A stretch of 64,000 bases of DNA. Origin: Puccinia triticina (Eukaryota > Basidiomycota > Pucciniomycetes > Pucciniales > Pucciniaceae). The stretch spans positions 3,864,001-3,928,000 of the forward strand of contig NC_070568.1 in the NCBI RefSeq assembly GCF_026914185.1, written 5' to 3'. The notes beneath the pieces are model-generated. The model was not told where the DNA came from. It ran no database searches and saw nothing but the letters and a program-made list of their open reading frames with translations. This document shows positions 10,607-21,638 of the stretch, piece after piece (positions within the stretch are counted from its first letter, which is position 1; each line of letters opens with the position of its first letter). A program made the translations under genes and the position numbers.

Positions 10607-11230
10607 TGAGGAACTCCTACCGTGCCAGGCGGTAGGCAGTTGGTGGAGGGGAAATGAGAAATGAGAAACTGAGCTGCGTATGCCCTCCAGGGTGATTGGC
10701 CGTGAATGAGTGCAGAGAAATGTGTAGCGTTGGGGGGAGGGGTGATTTTACAACGGCTGGAATTGCGCGTCGGCGGTGTTTTAGTTGATAGAGGAGCCGG
10801 GGATACTGCCGGTGGGGGTGTGATAAAAACCAGAAGGTGGAGAAGACCAATGTTGCGGGGTAGTGAACTTAGAAGACGTGGGATTCTGAGAATACGGGCA
10901 GAAGAAGCCAGGAACAATAAACTTTGAATTTGATGGAAGACTGAAAAATACGGTTAGAGTAGGTCCATGCCGCTCCAAAGCCTGAGTTCAAACTGAACTC
11001 AAACTTTGGAGTTTGTGACATCTAGCAGACATCTCATCACAACCTAGCGGGAATGCGCGTGCTACAACAACTAGACAGCTTAAACAAAACAAGACAAAAA
11101 GAAAACCAAACCAAAAACATAGAAGAGAATAGAAAAAGGAAGAAATCCTGAAACGCCTTGAGGATGCGCGCCACGCCGCGCTGTCGGACCTGAGAAAGTC
11201 TTGAGGGCTGGGGACTGCGCCATACCTCTC
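10607..11230. repeat. Relic LTR related to the 57342-61232 element
   Basis: From 10607 the sequence follows the LTR at 57342 and 60514: AACTCCTACCGTGCCAGGCG, the GGGGATACTGCC block, and a pair of GAGTTCAAACT-type inverted motifs appear in the same order with much divergence. The right end is uncertain. No internal region accompanies it, so it looks like an old solo LTR inside the TA element. Confidence 0.5.
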
Positions 11231-11507
11231 ATTGAGTCGCGGGACCCAATCAAAGTTTCATTGAGTCGCGGGACCTAATCATATTACCTAATCATATTTC
11301 ATTGAGTCGCGGGACCTAATGATGGCCGCTGGCGCGCACCACGCGCAAGAAAAACTTAACCCCCACGCGTGTACCCATCTGTCCACCACACCGCCCCATC
11401 CCCTGCTCCCCTCTAGGACCAAACACCATCATATCAGCCAACCACCACCATATACTCTTCACCATTACTTAGAAAAACGCCAGAATAGATTGAAGTCAAC
11501 AAAGAAG

Positions 11508-11550
11508 GGAACTGTGCTGACAGTGGAGTGATGTGCTGTCAGCACAGTTA
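11508..11550. repeat. Perfect hairpin
   Basis: AACTGTGCTGACAG and CTGTCAGCACAGTT are perfect 14-bp inverted arms around a 12-base loop. It could fold in RNA or be the core of a tiny MITE. No function is evident. Confidence 0.6.
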
Positions 11551-11818
11551 TTTTATATGTCAATACATGTTTTATCTCATTCTTTAGCATGTTTTGAGGC
11601 GCGGGTATCTGCAGACACCCGCGCCGTGGTTATTTTTTTTTCTGTTATTCAAATGAATATTTTGTGTCTTGAGCACCTTTTGAGGGGCAGGTATCCGCCC
11701 AGGCGCACGGGTACCCGCTGTCGGATGCAGATGCGGATGCGGATGCCAGGAAATGGCTAAAATTGGCCGCGGGTATCCAAACACGCGTGGGTACCCGGAT
11801 GCGTGGCGCCCATCTCTA

Positions 11819-11899
11819 TATCAAGCCATCCAAGACATTAATGGTCTCAAGAACAATTTGATCGAGCATCTCCAGAAGAAAAAGGGCTCGGAAGCTTGA
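11819..11899 (+). pseudogene. Split coding remnant in the Harbinger-like element, right part
   Basis: This continues the frame of 10181-10348 after the TA element and ends at TGA 11897-11899. The Lys-rich helical tail suggests a coiled coil. A T-rich 3' region follows. Its meaning is as for the left part. Confidence 0.4.
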
Positions 11900-12071
11900 C
11901 ATAAATTTCTTGTCATTTATTTTTACTTTTATTTCTCTCTCAGCTAGTTAAAAACTGTCTCCAAAGGTTGTTTTTTACTTGTTTCTTGATTGACAAAAAA
12001 ATATTGTTTATTGTTTTTGCTTTTTGCCCCATTCTGATTATAGCATCCCGGGTGACTTTGAGCCATGTGGT

Positions 12072-12344
12072 TCAGAGAAGTTTATCTTCTTCAATGGTCC
12101 CGCAAGGATTTTGGGCTTTGGTACCCTTGGTTTTTTGGTCTTCAACAGCAGCTGAAAGTTGAGGATTTGGAGGAGGTGATTCATTAATGGTGGCACCGGT
12201 GGTGTTGTCCATGGTGTGATGTGTCAAGGTTGTCTGTGGTGAATTGGTGGATAGGATCCTGCGGTGGATATGTTGGGGAAGTGGTGTTGATGGCGGCTTG
12301 CCCAGAGCTGCCAAAAGAGGCAGCCTCGAGCGGGTTTCATCCAC
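12072..12344 (-). pseudogene. Truncated Myb/SANT-like (Harbinger accessory) N-terminus
   Basis: A 90-residue minus-strand frame starts at ATG near the right terminal repeat. It is Pro/Thr-rich and ends in TIEEDKLL, which resembles the first helix of the Myb/SANT-like (NAM-associated) domain found in Harbinger accessory proteins. The frame stops exactly there, so the DNA-binding domain is lost. It converges with the plus-strand remnant. Family assignment rests on a very short motif. Confidence 0.35.
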
Positions 12345-12465
12345 CCCCGCGAACTTTGGCAGCCCTTTTGGCGGATCCGCTGGAGGCCAAAAATGCCTTC
12401 CGGCCCGCCAAAGTTGGACTCAGGTCGCGCAACAGCGGCTCCATTGGAGATGCTCTAAGGCGATT

Positions 12466-13805
12466 GGATTGCCAAGTGATACCCCTGTGGCGGTACCCGG
12501 CACCTGCGGCCTTACGGCGGGTACCCACCCGCGGGTGCGGGTGTTGGAATTTGGCAAAAAAAAAACCAGGTACACCCGGGGAGTCCTTTGACAAGGACAT
12601 CTCGAGGAATCCTCGTGGATTCCCCGTAGTGCCCCTGCGCAAGGTTGGACCAGCGGCTGCTGGTCCACACGTTCACATGCTCTCCACCAAATGGATCACA
12701 GGGTCTCCTTGTGATGATCATCCAAGGATACCAATTCCGCCCGCCGTGGAATCCACGTGGAGCGCGGTACCAAAATGGTGAAAAAAGGCCTGCACTCAAA
12801 AATGACAAGGACAGGAATCGGACCGGAGCTGAGTGCTAAAGCCTACCCAATGTTGCTGATTAGCCGCTGCACCATTCCAGATTGAGGAAAGATCTCATTT
12901 TTAAACAGTTGACCCACCCAAGAAGCTGTTTGCGAGTCGATTTTCCATCAAATTTTTTTTTTTCTTCCTTTCAATGACATATTTTCTCAAACTTTCAACA
13001 ATTCAGGACCAGCCTGAGCTAGTCCTGGTTGGAAGTGAAAAAAAGCTGTGGTGGTGGAACCAACGTGAACGTGGTCTCCACATGTGTTACAGGAGTGTGC
13101 TCTGTGGAACCAATGGGGAAAAGTGACAAACCGTTGGTTCCACGGGGAAAATGATGTTCTGTGGAACCAAAGAGCTTACTGAGCACTTACCAAGCCGGTC
13201 CTCGTTGGTTCCACGGATCAACAGCTCCTTTTTGGATCCACAAACCTGCTTGCAAGGAAGTACCCCCGGCGTGTACCTGGGTACCCGTGGTCAACACCCG
13301 CCACTGTATTTTGGATCAAGGTGCCGCAGCACCTCTTGAGGCCCTCGATTGACCGGTCGGTGCTGGTCATTGAGAGGGTTACACAACCCCCTTGATGACC
13401 GGCACACACCGGTCATCAACAAGGCACACCTCCCTCTTGATTACTCGCACACATTGGTCATTGAGAAGGTGCACAACCCTCTCAATGACCAGCAGAGACC
13501 AATCATCAAGAGGGTCTCACTCAGCCCTCTTGATGACCGGCACACACCGGTCATCAAGAAGGCACCCTCCCTCTTGATGACCGGCCCACACCGGTCATCA
13601 AGAAGGCACACCTCCCTCTCAATGACCGGCACACATTGGTCATCAAGAAGGCACATTTCTTCCCTGCAAGTAACCGCGGTACCCGCAAAAAACACCCGCA
13701 GTACCTGCCCGCGGGTGCCGGGTGGGATTGCGGGTGTCCAGAATTGCTAAAAAACAGCGGCAGTACCCGCACCCGCCGCGAGTACCCGGTTTCACTTGGC
13801 GATCC
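12466..13805. mobile_element. Non-coding TIR element with palindromic array core
   Basis: The ends are inverted near-copies of GGATTGCCAAGTGA (left) and GGATCGCCAAGTGA (right, reverse complement). Just inside both ends are GGTACCCG-type motifs. The core holds repeated GGTTCCAC strings (about 12960-13220) and the palindromic array at 13345-13650. No coding capacity or target duplication was recognised. It begins only about eight bases after the Harbinger-like element. Confidence 0.5.
13345..13650. repeat. Palindromic minisatellite, period about 45 bp
   Basis: About seven units each carry the dyad GATGACCGG ... CCGGTCATC around CACACA, separated by AAGGCACACCTCCCTCTT-like spacers. Each unit can form a cruciform. 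Frames in this segment are repeat artefacts. Confidence 0.8.
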
Positions 13806-15354
13806 TTATTGTGCGCTTCTGATATTTCCAGATATGGAAAACCAACATTTCAGCTCACCAATGTCTTTTTCTGATTCAAGTAACAACATTCACATACGCA
13901 GGCAGCTGTTCCAGTAGGTCTACCTCTTGCAAAATTGGTGGATGGTTGTTGAATGTGTAAGGACTCCAGTTGGGAGTCCTTCACTATCTGTCGAGTGGGG
14001 GAGCATGGTAGGGAGCCTCGGAGTGAGAGTCTGGTTCACGGGGCTGTAAATTGCAGGATAAAGGGAACAATCTAGCCGGGAGAGATAGGTGTCAGGGATC
14101 TCTCTGTATATACAACTCTTTAGAAGGTGAGCAAGGAAAAGGAAACAATAAAAAAGGAGAGAGAAGTTAAAAGGGAGGAATTGGCTTACCTAGCCGGGAG
14201 AGATATGTGTCAGGGATCTCTGCCGGCTAGGAGGAGTGCGAGGACCGGAGGATATAGTCGAGTGGGGATTGGGCCTGTGATTGTTCTTGTGAAACCTCGC
14301 GGTGCGTGGGGGCTTCACAGAATGATCTCAGATTTACCAGCCAGATCAACTGAAACCTTTTTTACTTCAGAAAGCTGGCTTGGGTTCAATGCTGCCTCAG
14401 CTTTAAAGCTATGTCCAACAAGCTGATTAAAGGGTAAAATGATTGATGTTACTATTTTCAGGTCTTGGGGGCATGATGAACCGAAGAGTTCTTAACTAAT
14501 AGGATCAACAACCAGGGAATCATTGTGTATAGTGAAAATTTAATAAACTGTCCTTGAAAATATGAATGATTCAGCTGGCACCTGGGGGTTGATGGATGGA
14601 TTTTGAGAAGCAGCTTCTGTAGATTTTGTTTTCCCTTTTGATAAAATTGAATGTCTCATCCAGAAAATTTGCAGGGCTTCAAGTTTGGCAGCTGTTAGGA
14701 AATGTGTATCCTCTTACTGAAACTTCATGTAGGGTTTGAAGGAGGGCTAACTCAACTGGAATAATTTTAACCCAATGGGGAAAATTTCTTAAAACCAATC
14801 CTGCTGCACATATCTGTGTTCTGAAGTGAGCTTTCAGGAATTGATGATCCCTAGGACATCCAACTGTGGCATTACTCAGAGTGTATTTGTAAACTAGAGG
14901 CCAAGGCGGCTTTGCCGCTGCAAATCCAAATTTAAAATTGCAAAAAAGGTATTGTAAAAGTACACATTCCGCCTATTATATGTAAAATTGCAATGCCTTG
15001 AAAAAAAGGCCCCAAAGGCCTGAAAAAAAACAAGGCAACACATGATACATTAAGAGGTCGAAAACAGGGAAGGAGAGAGGAGAGAAAATAAGCCAAGAGG
15101 GAGGGGAATGGGGAACCACAAGCAGATAAGATCAAGGACAGGGGAAGGGGGAAACAGCAAAGAGATCATGAAACTTGACGTGAAGATCTGCGCGTCGGTA
15201 CCTTTGACTTGACAGCGCTGATTTTTTTCCTGGCGGCAGCTGCCCTCCAAGCAGCCATGGCCTTCTGAGTGCCTGCGGCCTTCTGAGCAGCAACCACTTT
15301 GTCCAAGGGAGCGGAGTTCTGGCTTGGGGTGTCTTTGTGAGATGTGGGCGCAGG
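13806..15354. other. Gene-free stretch with short direct repeat
   Basis: AGCCGGGAGAGATA and GTGTCAGGGATCTCT occur twice, about 14075 and 14193. A small hairpin, GGACTCC ... GGAGTCC, lies at about 13960. The rest shows no gene. An A/T-rich strip at 14930-15030 may include the left end of the transposase-bearing element, but I could not define a terminal repeat. Confidence 0.35.
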
Positions 15355-18300
15355 TCAATCACTTGAACTCGAGCCCAGGTTTCCGAGGTCAATGAGGAGG
15401 GACTTCCTTGGATTTCCTGGGTTCTGGGCTTGAAACTTCACATTCTTGGCAGTGAAGTGAGCTTTCCAGTTGGCCGCCAAGCGGGCCGCAATGCGCTCCC
15501 AGTCCACACCGCTCAACGGGGCCGGCTGAAATTTTCTGTCGGATATGATTGGCTTATGAGGGCGACCACATTTTCTGGCAGGCTTCTTGGGGGCCAACTC
15601 TGAAAAGGGGACATTGGGACCCAAGGCCAATGGAGCAGATGCTGCGGCAGGGTCCGGTAGCAAGTCTTGCGGAAGCAGAGGTGGCAACACTGTGGTGGAA
15701 GAGGAGGGGCGAGGGGCTCTTGAAGGCTGGCTCCATCTGGTAGGGGCCTTGGAGGTAGCTCTTGCTGCTGGAGTCGGCTCAGGATGGGGAGTCGGAATAG
15801 ATTGATTTGGTTGACTGTTGTTCAATCGGAGCCGTATCTTGATTGGTTTGGTGACAGGTTGGCTTGGTTGAGGTGACAAAACCGCTTGGAAGTCTGAATG
15901 CAATGACTCCTTGCTGGTAGATTCCTCATCTTCGCCGCTGTGGTCTGAGAGATCTTTGCTCCAGTCTTCAGAGCACAAAGGTGACGATATATTGTCACCA
16001 ATGAACTTGGTAGACTTCCTTCTACTTCTCACGGGCTTAGGCACAGGGTTGGCAGATGGTGCCGGTCCCACAATGTTGTCACCCGTTATGTTGCCGTTGT
16101 AACCAATATTCAAGAAACTTTGCAAGTGCTCAAAGGGGAACCCCGATGAGATTTTTGGGTTGTCACGCCGGATCCTCTCATTGCTTTCTTTGACAAAGGT
16201 GGCCTCGTCATTGGTCCATTGTTGAGAGTAGATTAACCAGCTGGTGTTTGGATGTGCGCCACTGATACTTCCAGGCACCGGGTCGACCATCTGAGCATAG
16301 CCGGTGTTTTCTCGATTGTTGTGTAGCCAAACACCAGTGACGCCTCGAATCTGCCGCAATACCTTGCCCCAGTAGTGATGGGCACCCCAGTATCCACGCA
16401 AGATTAAAGTGTATTCCTCCCCAGATACCATCAACTTGAAAGGCCAGCTCATCTGGGCCACAAATTCCACCTGCTTTTGTTCATTGAGAATTGAAGTCGA
16501 GTCAATGTTGAAGTAGAGATGAGGAGGAGATTTCCCATTGGGGAAGGATATTGTAGACAATTCTTCCAAAAAGCTTCCGGCAATATCATCTGGATTCTGC
16601 GGCTTACTGGGTCGGAATTTCTTACTCCTGGAGGTGTTGCAAGTCTGACATTGAAGACCAGAGGTACCCGCTAGCCCTGACGATGCCCAAAGTGTGATGA
16701 GCGCCCCCGCATCAGCATAGCCGATGCCGTTGCTGTCAAACATAGCTTGAGTTATCTTTAGCGAGGCCAATACGCGGTCAGATCGGGGATAATTGATTGG
16801 CTTGCTGTGTTGCTTGCGGGGGCACGAAAAGACTCAATGTTCTTCCATTGCAAACAGTGTTTGCAAAGCTTCCAAGGAGTTGGCCTTTGGGTCCAGCAGG
16901 ATTTCCATGAAGAAATCTGCTGACTAGTACTCCCCGGCGACGAAAGAGGTAGGATGTAGATTGCGAGCCGCTTTGAATAGCTGGTTTGACCCGCGAGTAA
17001 GGATTGTCTTCAATGATTTGTTCCCAACTAGCTCGTTCGTTGATCTGGAGGCGAAGTGGGAGAGAAGAATGTGGAAAAGGTTGTTTTTTTTGCCGCCCGG
17101 GGATTGCAGTCAAAGGGGCGTGTATACCGCATATAAGGAATCCAACGAAGCAGCCAGCCAGCATTGGTTTCGCCTGAGGGCGTTCTTCAAGGCGGCGTAG
17201 GACGCATAAGTCGTATGCGCCGCCCGGTTGATGTTTTGGGAATTTCGCGGCCTTCCAAGCTTGGCCCGCTTGTTGGGACCGTCCAGGAGAGCCTCGGTGG
17301 TGTCTGGTGGCCGGCCATCATTCATCGCTGCCCTCTGTTGCTTGGTTGGTTTGATCCAGCCAATTGATTGAGCTATGCTCTTCTGGTCCTTGGTGGCAAT
17401 CCCATATCGGATTGGCACCCCGCGCATCCTGAGGGAGTGATTGGTCTCCAAAGCTTTAACAAAGGCGTAAAGCTCCGAAAAGCCGGCCAACATGCTCTTT
17501 TTACCAGAACTACAGGGAGAAACACAGTAGTGTTAGATTGATCTAAGAGATAAAGTGCTGTAAAGCAGACAAGATAAGAAAAAACCGACTGACCTAAACA
17601 TATAGTACACGCGATGCATGCTCTCCTGAGCATTTGTCAAGCTTGGAAGACCATCTTCGCCGCTGGGCGAGTCCTCGAGCATCTTGCGGCGGCTCGGAAA
17701 CAGGATGGACTCGACGTCCGCCATTGTCCACCAGTCAAGCCACGCCTTGACCTTTGGGAACCGGCGTTGCATTTTGTTGATCTTTTCGTCGTGAGTAGGA
17801 CCAGTTGCGTCGCATGGCTGCAATAATGCCAAGCACTTAGCTTCAAAGAGCGCCTAGAGAGAGGGAATGCCCGGGTTAGCGTTCATCCAGCCTACAAGAG
17901 CAAGAAAGGGGAATAAAATCAGCAATCATCACCTGCTCATCAGCCATTATGACCGCCCGGTTGCGCTTCACCCTTGTGATCGACTGTCAGAAGTGTTCCC
18001 AACACCCCTTGAGCATGCGCTTGGCTTCCTCGGGGTCCGTTTCGCCAAATACTTCCATATAGGCCGCGATGAAACCCCTCTGCTGGGATTTTGAAAAATC
18101 AACAATGCTTTGAGCAAGGCCCTCGCGTTTGTGTTGCAAGAGTGAGGGGATCAGGAATTGACGGAAAAGAATAGAGAAATGGATGGTATAATATGCTTTG
18201 CTGAGCCCTCGGATCCAGCTCAGCTGGACTGGTATCCACCAACCGATGTCGTCGCAGTACATCGAGGTTGTAAGGAGATATCCGGAAGCAAAAAATTGGT

Positions 18301-19652
18301 AAGTTATGTCCGAGATCAAACCTCCTGAGTAGAGTTTCCCGCCCTCCTCGCTACGATCAAACAAGCGTTGTGACATCCAGTTTGTCTGGAAAGTAATATG
18401 CTCTTCGCCACACTTGCAAGCAATTGAGATGATATCCATTCCGTTCCTGCATGGAATATGTCAAAAAAATCAATGAGATTCTCAGTGAGTGAATAATCTG
18501 AGTAAAAAGATAGTCAGATGACTTACAATTGCCATTCAAACAAATTGTGCATGAATTTGTCGCCACCATCACCGCCCTTGCTGGATCCGAAATCCATTTG
18601 CTGAAGAATCTATTGGCGAAGATGGCGCAGCCGGTCGGAGTTCCCCAGTGACTCGTGAATGTTAACCACACTGGTGGTAGGTTTGCCTGGCGCTGTTATA
18701 TTCCCTATCTGATGGACCAAAAAAAATATGTCCAGTCCAGTGAGCATGTGAAATGCCAATCCACAGGCGAAAGATTGGAGAAGGAAAGCGGATAAATTTG
18801 AAATAGAAGATACAGACCTTGAGCTGGAGGGCAGTGGCCTTTGGGTTATTCTTGACGGTCTTGGTTAAGTCCTTTTTCGCCAATGGGTCGGGTTTCTTTG
18901 AGGAGGGCCATTGATGTTTGTGGAAGCCACGGTGTTGGAGGAGCCCCCAGCCAGTTTTTTTGTGATAGTCGAATCGGCAATGTGTATCTGAGCAACTTTC
19001 CCAATAAATCTTGCCTGGGCAACAACCGGCAAGGCCTTTGCAGGTTGGGTTACTGCACAATTGACCCAATAATGATCAGAACAGTGTCAAGGGTAGCCGC
19101 GGAACACATAAGGGACGCCATGGATACTACTAACCTGCTGAGGAACTCCTCTATTTTTCCGTGGCCGGTCAGTGGGGGGCCCGCGTAATCACACCCGTCC
19201 TGATTGCACCGGAGAACACCAAGACAGTAAATTCCAATAACCCGCCACTCGTCCAACTTGGCGCCATTGCTGCTGCGCTTTGAGTAACCGACTGCTCCAA
19301 AGTTTGCAAACTCGCCGTCGATGGGGCGGACAAATACAGTCGATCCATTTGGGTATAGGGGATACCCCTGCCTGTCCAACACGCAGCCATGGTTGATGTA
19401 AGTCAAGAATCCCTGGTCCATGGCGACCGGGAATTGCCAGTTGGCGACGTCTTTGTGTTCTGCTGATGTCGGGTCTTCAGGGCCGCCAGATAGATGAGGA
19501 GGGGGTATTTGCCGGAGGGTATCACTAGCCGGGTTGGAGAGGGTAGTACTAGGGGGAATGGATGGTGTGGAGGGTGTCGTGGTGGGGGGATCATGGTCAA
19601 CTGGCCTGGTGGGATGGAGGATTTGCGCTGAGATTATTTTCTTGCGGGGCAT
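15355..19652 (-). pseudogene. Mutator-like transposase with GCM1-type zinc finger and USP-like domain, broken
   Basis: Six exons are consistent in phase: 19135-19652, 18818-19052, 18527-18708, 17933-18446, 17594-17853 and 15355-17509. The N-terminus carries a Cys/His-rich WRKY/GCM1-type module (CNQDGC, then SNPTCKG, SCSDTHC and RGFHKHQWP), known as the DNA-binding finger of some Mutator transposases. The transposase core includes FMHNLFEWQL, YCDDIGWWIPV and LPSLTNAQESMHR. The last exon begins a region like a C19 ubiquitin protease. It has a Cys box NQCWLAASLDSLY (Cys codon 17161-17163), an ADFFMEILLDP stretch, a CQTC pair, and a His box GAHHYWGKV near 16375. A long Pro/Ser-rich tail with one AT-hook-like RKCGRPHKP follows. 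Four in-frame stops break it: TAG 18610-18612 and TGA 17987-17989, 17110-17112 and 16834-16836. The start at 19652 (MPRKK) is preferred over 19685. Confidence 0.7.
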
Positions 19653-19689
19653 GGGGAAGTGATTCCAATGACCACATGCAAACAAATAA

Positions 19690-20310
19690 GCTTATCGCGG
19701 GTATCTGACGGGTATCTATATGGTTATCTCCTTATCTCATGGTTAATATGCTGGGTATAATTTTATGTATCTCTATTAAGGTTGGTGAATAGAGTTGGCG
19801 GTGGGAAAGTGGGAATTAGTGGGGAGGGACCGATTGGTGATGTTGCGGCACCTAAACCCAGTTTTTGATGACGAACCGGTTGGTTTCAAGGTTTTTGCTG
19901 TGCTACTTAGGGCAGCGGTGATAAATGCTAGGCCTCCTTGGGTGAGATACTGGAGTATTAAGCTTAACGGAGGGAGCGTTGACAGTTATTCCGGAGGGAT
20001 TGTGAAGATTGAGTTGCGAATTTGTTTTTAGTTCATGGTTTATGTAGATTTACATGCTATGTAACGAGAATTGTAACCTCACAGGTGGTAAAATTGCATG
20101 ATATAGGGCTGCGGGGCCGGATTTACAAATTGAGGTTTACGGCAGGTACCTTTACAATGGGTGCTATGTAGCGCACAAATTGTAAAAATAATTTACAAAT
20201 TGAATATATTCAATTTTACATTGTGCGGTGTTTGCAATGTACTGACATTGCAAAACACACATTGCAAAAATCATCCACCCCGTATTTTATTGCATAGTCA
20301 CTGTAAATCA
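19690..20310. other. Gene-free stretch upstream of the transposase pseudogene
   Basis: A/T-rich with several ATTTACAAATTGA and TTGCAAA motifs in both orientations (20095-20290). It may contain the right end of the Mutator-like element, but no clean terminal repeat or nine-base target duplication was found. Confidence 0.3.
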
Positions 20311-20990
20311 TGCACAGTGACTGTGAATTGAATCTTGGTCAACACAAGCCTTGACAAAGGCTTGAGTAGCACCACAAACTTCCCCAGCGCTCTTGAATTT
20401 CAACAGCTTGCAGTTACACAACTTTTTCTTGCAGTGTAAAGTCTTTTGACAGCTTGGATGAAATTATGAATGACTAATTTTCATATAGTGTTCCACATAG
20501 CAAACCAACACCCATAAAATGCGAGAAAAATTCAAATCCATACACTTATGGTGTTCAAAGTTGGTTTGCATAATTTTATGCATGCATAAATCATAAAATC
20601 ATAAGAATGTTTTGGTGAGGAAATTTTGTATTACATAATCAGACAGTTATATCCCTTGCAAAAAAGATTTTATGATTTTACATTTTTGCATGCATAAAAC
20701 TATGCAAACCAACTTTGAACACCATAACTGCAAGAAAAAGTTAAGCAACTGCTAAGAGTTGACATGTGGGTTACTGCTGTGAAACTGCTGTTCTAGATGA
20801 TCTAGGACAGCACTTCCACAGCAAATTATGTGTGTTTGGGTGTATCTAGACTAGATCCACCCAAACACTTTCTGCACAGTCACTGTGCATTGAATCTTGG
20901 TCAAAATTAAGCCTTGAAAAAGGCTTGTGTAAGACCACAAGCTTGCTTGGAGTTCTCAGATGTCAACTGCATGCAGTTGCTCGAATTTTT
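20311..20990. repeat. Direct repeat enclosing an inverted-repeat MITE
   Basis: A segment beginning CAGTGACTGTGAATTGAATC and running through GCCTTG...AAAGGCTTG occurs at about 20311-20410 and again at about 20877-20950. Between them lies a foldback with GTGTTCAAAGTTGGTTTGCA near 20550 and its reverse complement near 20710. Outside these is a second inverted pair, CAGTTACACAACTTTTTCTT at about 20408 and its counterpart near 20730. A small perfect hairpin, GTGTTTGGGTG ... CACCCAAACAC, sits at 20831-20868. This reads as successive small insertions into an older repeat. Confidence 0.5.
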
Positions 20991-21638
20991 CTTGCATTGG
21001 TAGCAATTCCAAGTGGGAAGATGGGAAAATATAGCTGACTGCAGACTGAAATGGACCTTCAAGATGACTGGCAAGATTTTCAGCCATTTCATTGAAGGAT
21101 CAAACAATAATCTTGACAGGTTTGTCTCCAAACTTGAGTTTTGTGTTGCTGCCCTTGTGGTGGTCCCTATATCTTGAAAGGAAAAAAAGATCCAAGAGTA
21201 GATAGTGTGTGTGTGGACCCTCATATCACTGCATAAAATGACTGCTTGGAAAGTTTTGTCCAAGGAGTTGCTGAACAGATTTTGTCAGAAATGTTCTGCA
21301 ATTTTCTGGGCCCGGATGGCGGGAATTGTATGAAGAACTCTGTCTAACAAGTGCTTGGAAAAGAATTTCTGAGAAGTTATTTTTTGAACTGTATGGCAAG
21401 TCATCTGGTTAACATTGAGTTATGCATTATTGCTGATACAATTGTCTGGAAAACCTTTAAATTTAGCATAATTGGTGTAAAAAGCAAACCTGACTGGATC
21501 CATTGTGCTCATGGCAATGGGTCCAGATTCTTGTTTTGGTTTTTTGTTCCATACACTCTCCATGGTGACCTTTATCCTGTGATTTCTTTCTTGGCTCATG
21601 CCTGCGGTGGTGACTTATGATGATTTTTACTATTAGCC
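20991..21638. other. Gene-free stretch
   Basis: Only short frames, no splice-supported coding and no clear repeat boundary. Confidence 0.4.

Larger units (their letters stand above)
10349..11816. mobile_element. TIR element with TA target duplication, GGTACCCG class
   Basis: The ends are inverted copies of GAGATGGGCGC. Both sides carry TA (10347-10348 and 11817-11818), the target duplication of Tc1/mariner-type and some other DNA elements. Next to the ends lie many GGGTACCCG and GCGGATGCGGATG motifs in inverted order. No transposase is present. The insertion splits a coding frame that is restored on excision of the insert plus one TA, which fixes the boundaries well. Confidence 0.65.
10056..12455. 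mobile_element. PIF/Harbinger-like deletion derivative
   Basis: The terminal repeats are GAGCATCTCCAACGG at the left end and its inverted near-copy GAGCATCTCCAATGG at the right end. Both are flanked by TAA (10053-10055 and 12456-12458), the TWA-type three-base target duplication of PIF/Harbinger elements. Inside, a plus-strand and a minus-strand coding remnant converge, as expected for the two-gene layout of this superfamily, but no DDE transposase remains. The element was later hit by the TA-target element at 10349-11816; without it the copy is only about 930 bp. Confidence 0.55.

Noticed and set aside
13345..13650. CRISPR array
   Set aside because: Repeat and spacer are both repetitive, unit length varies, and the context is a fungal TIR element.
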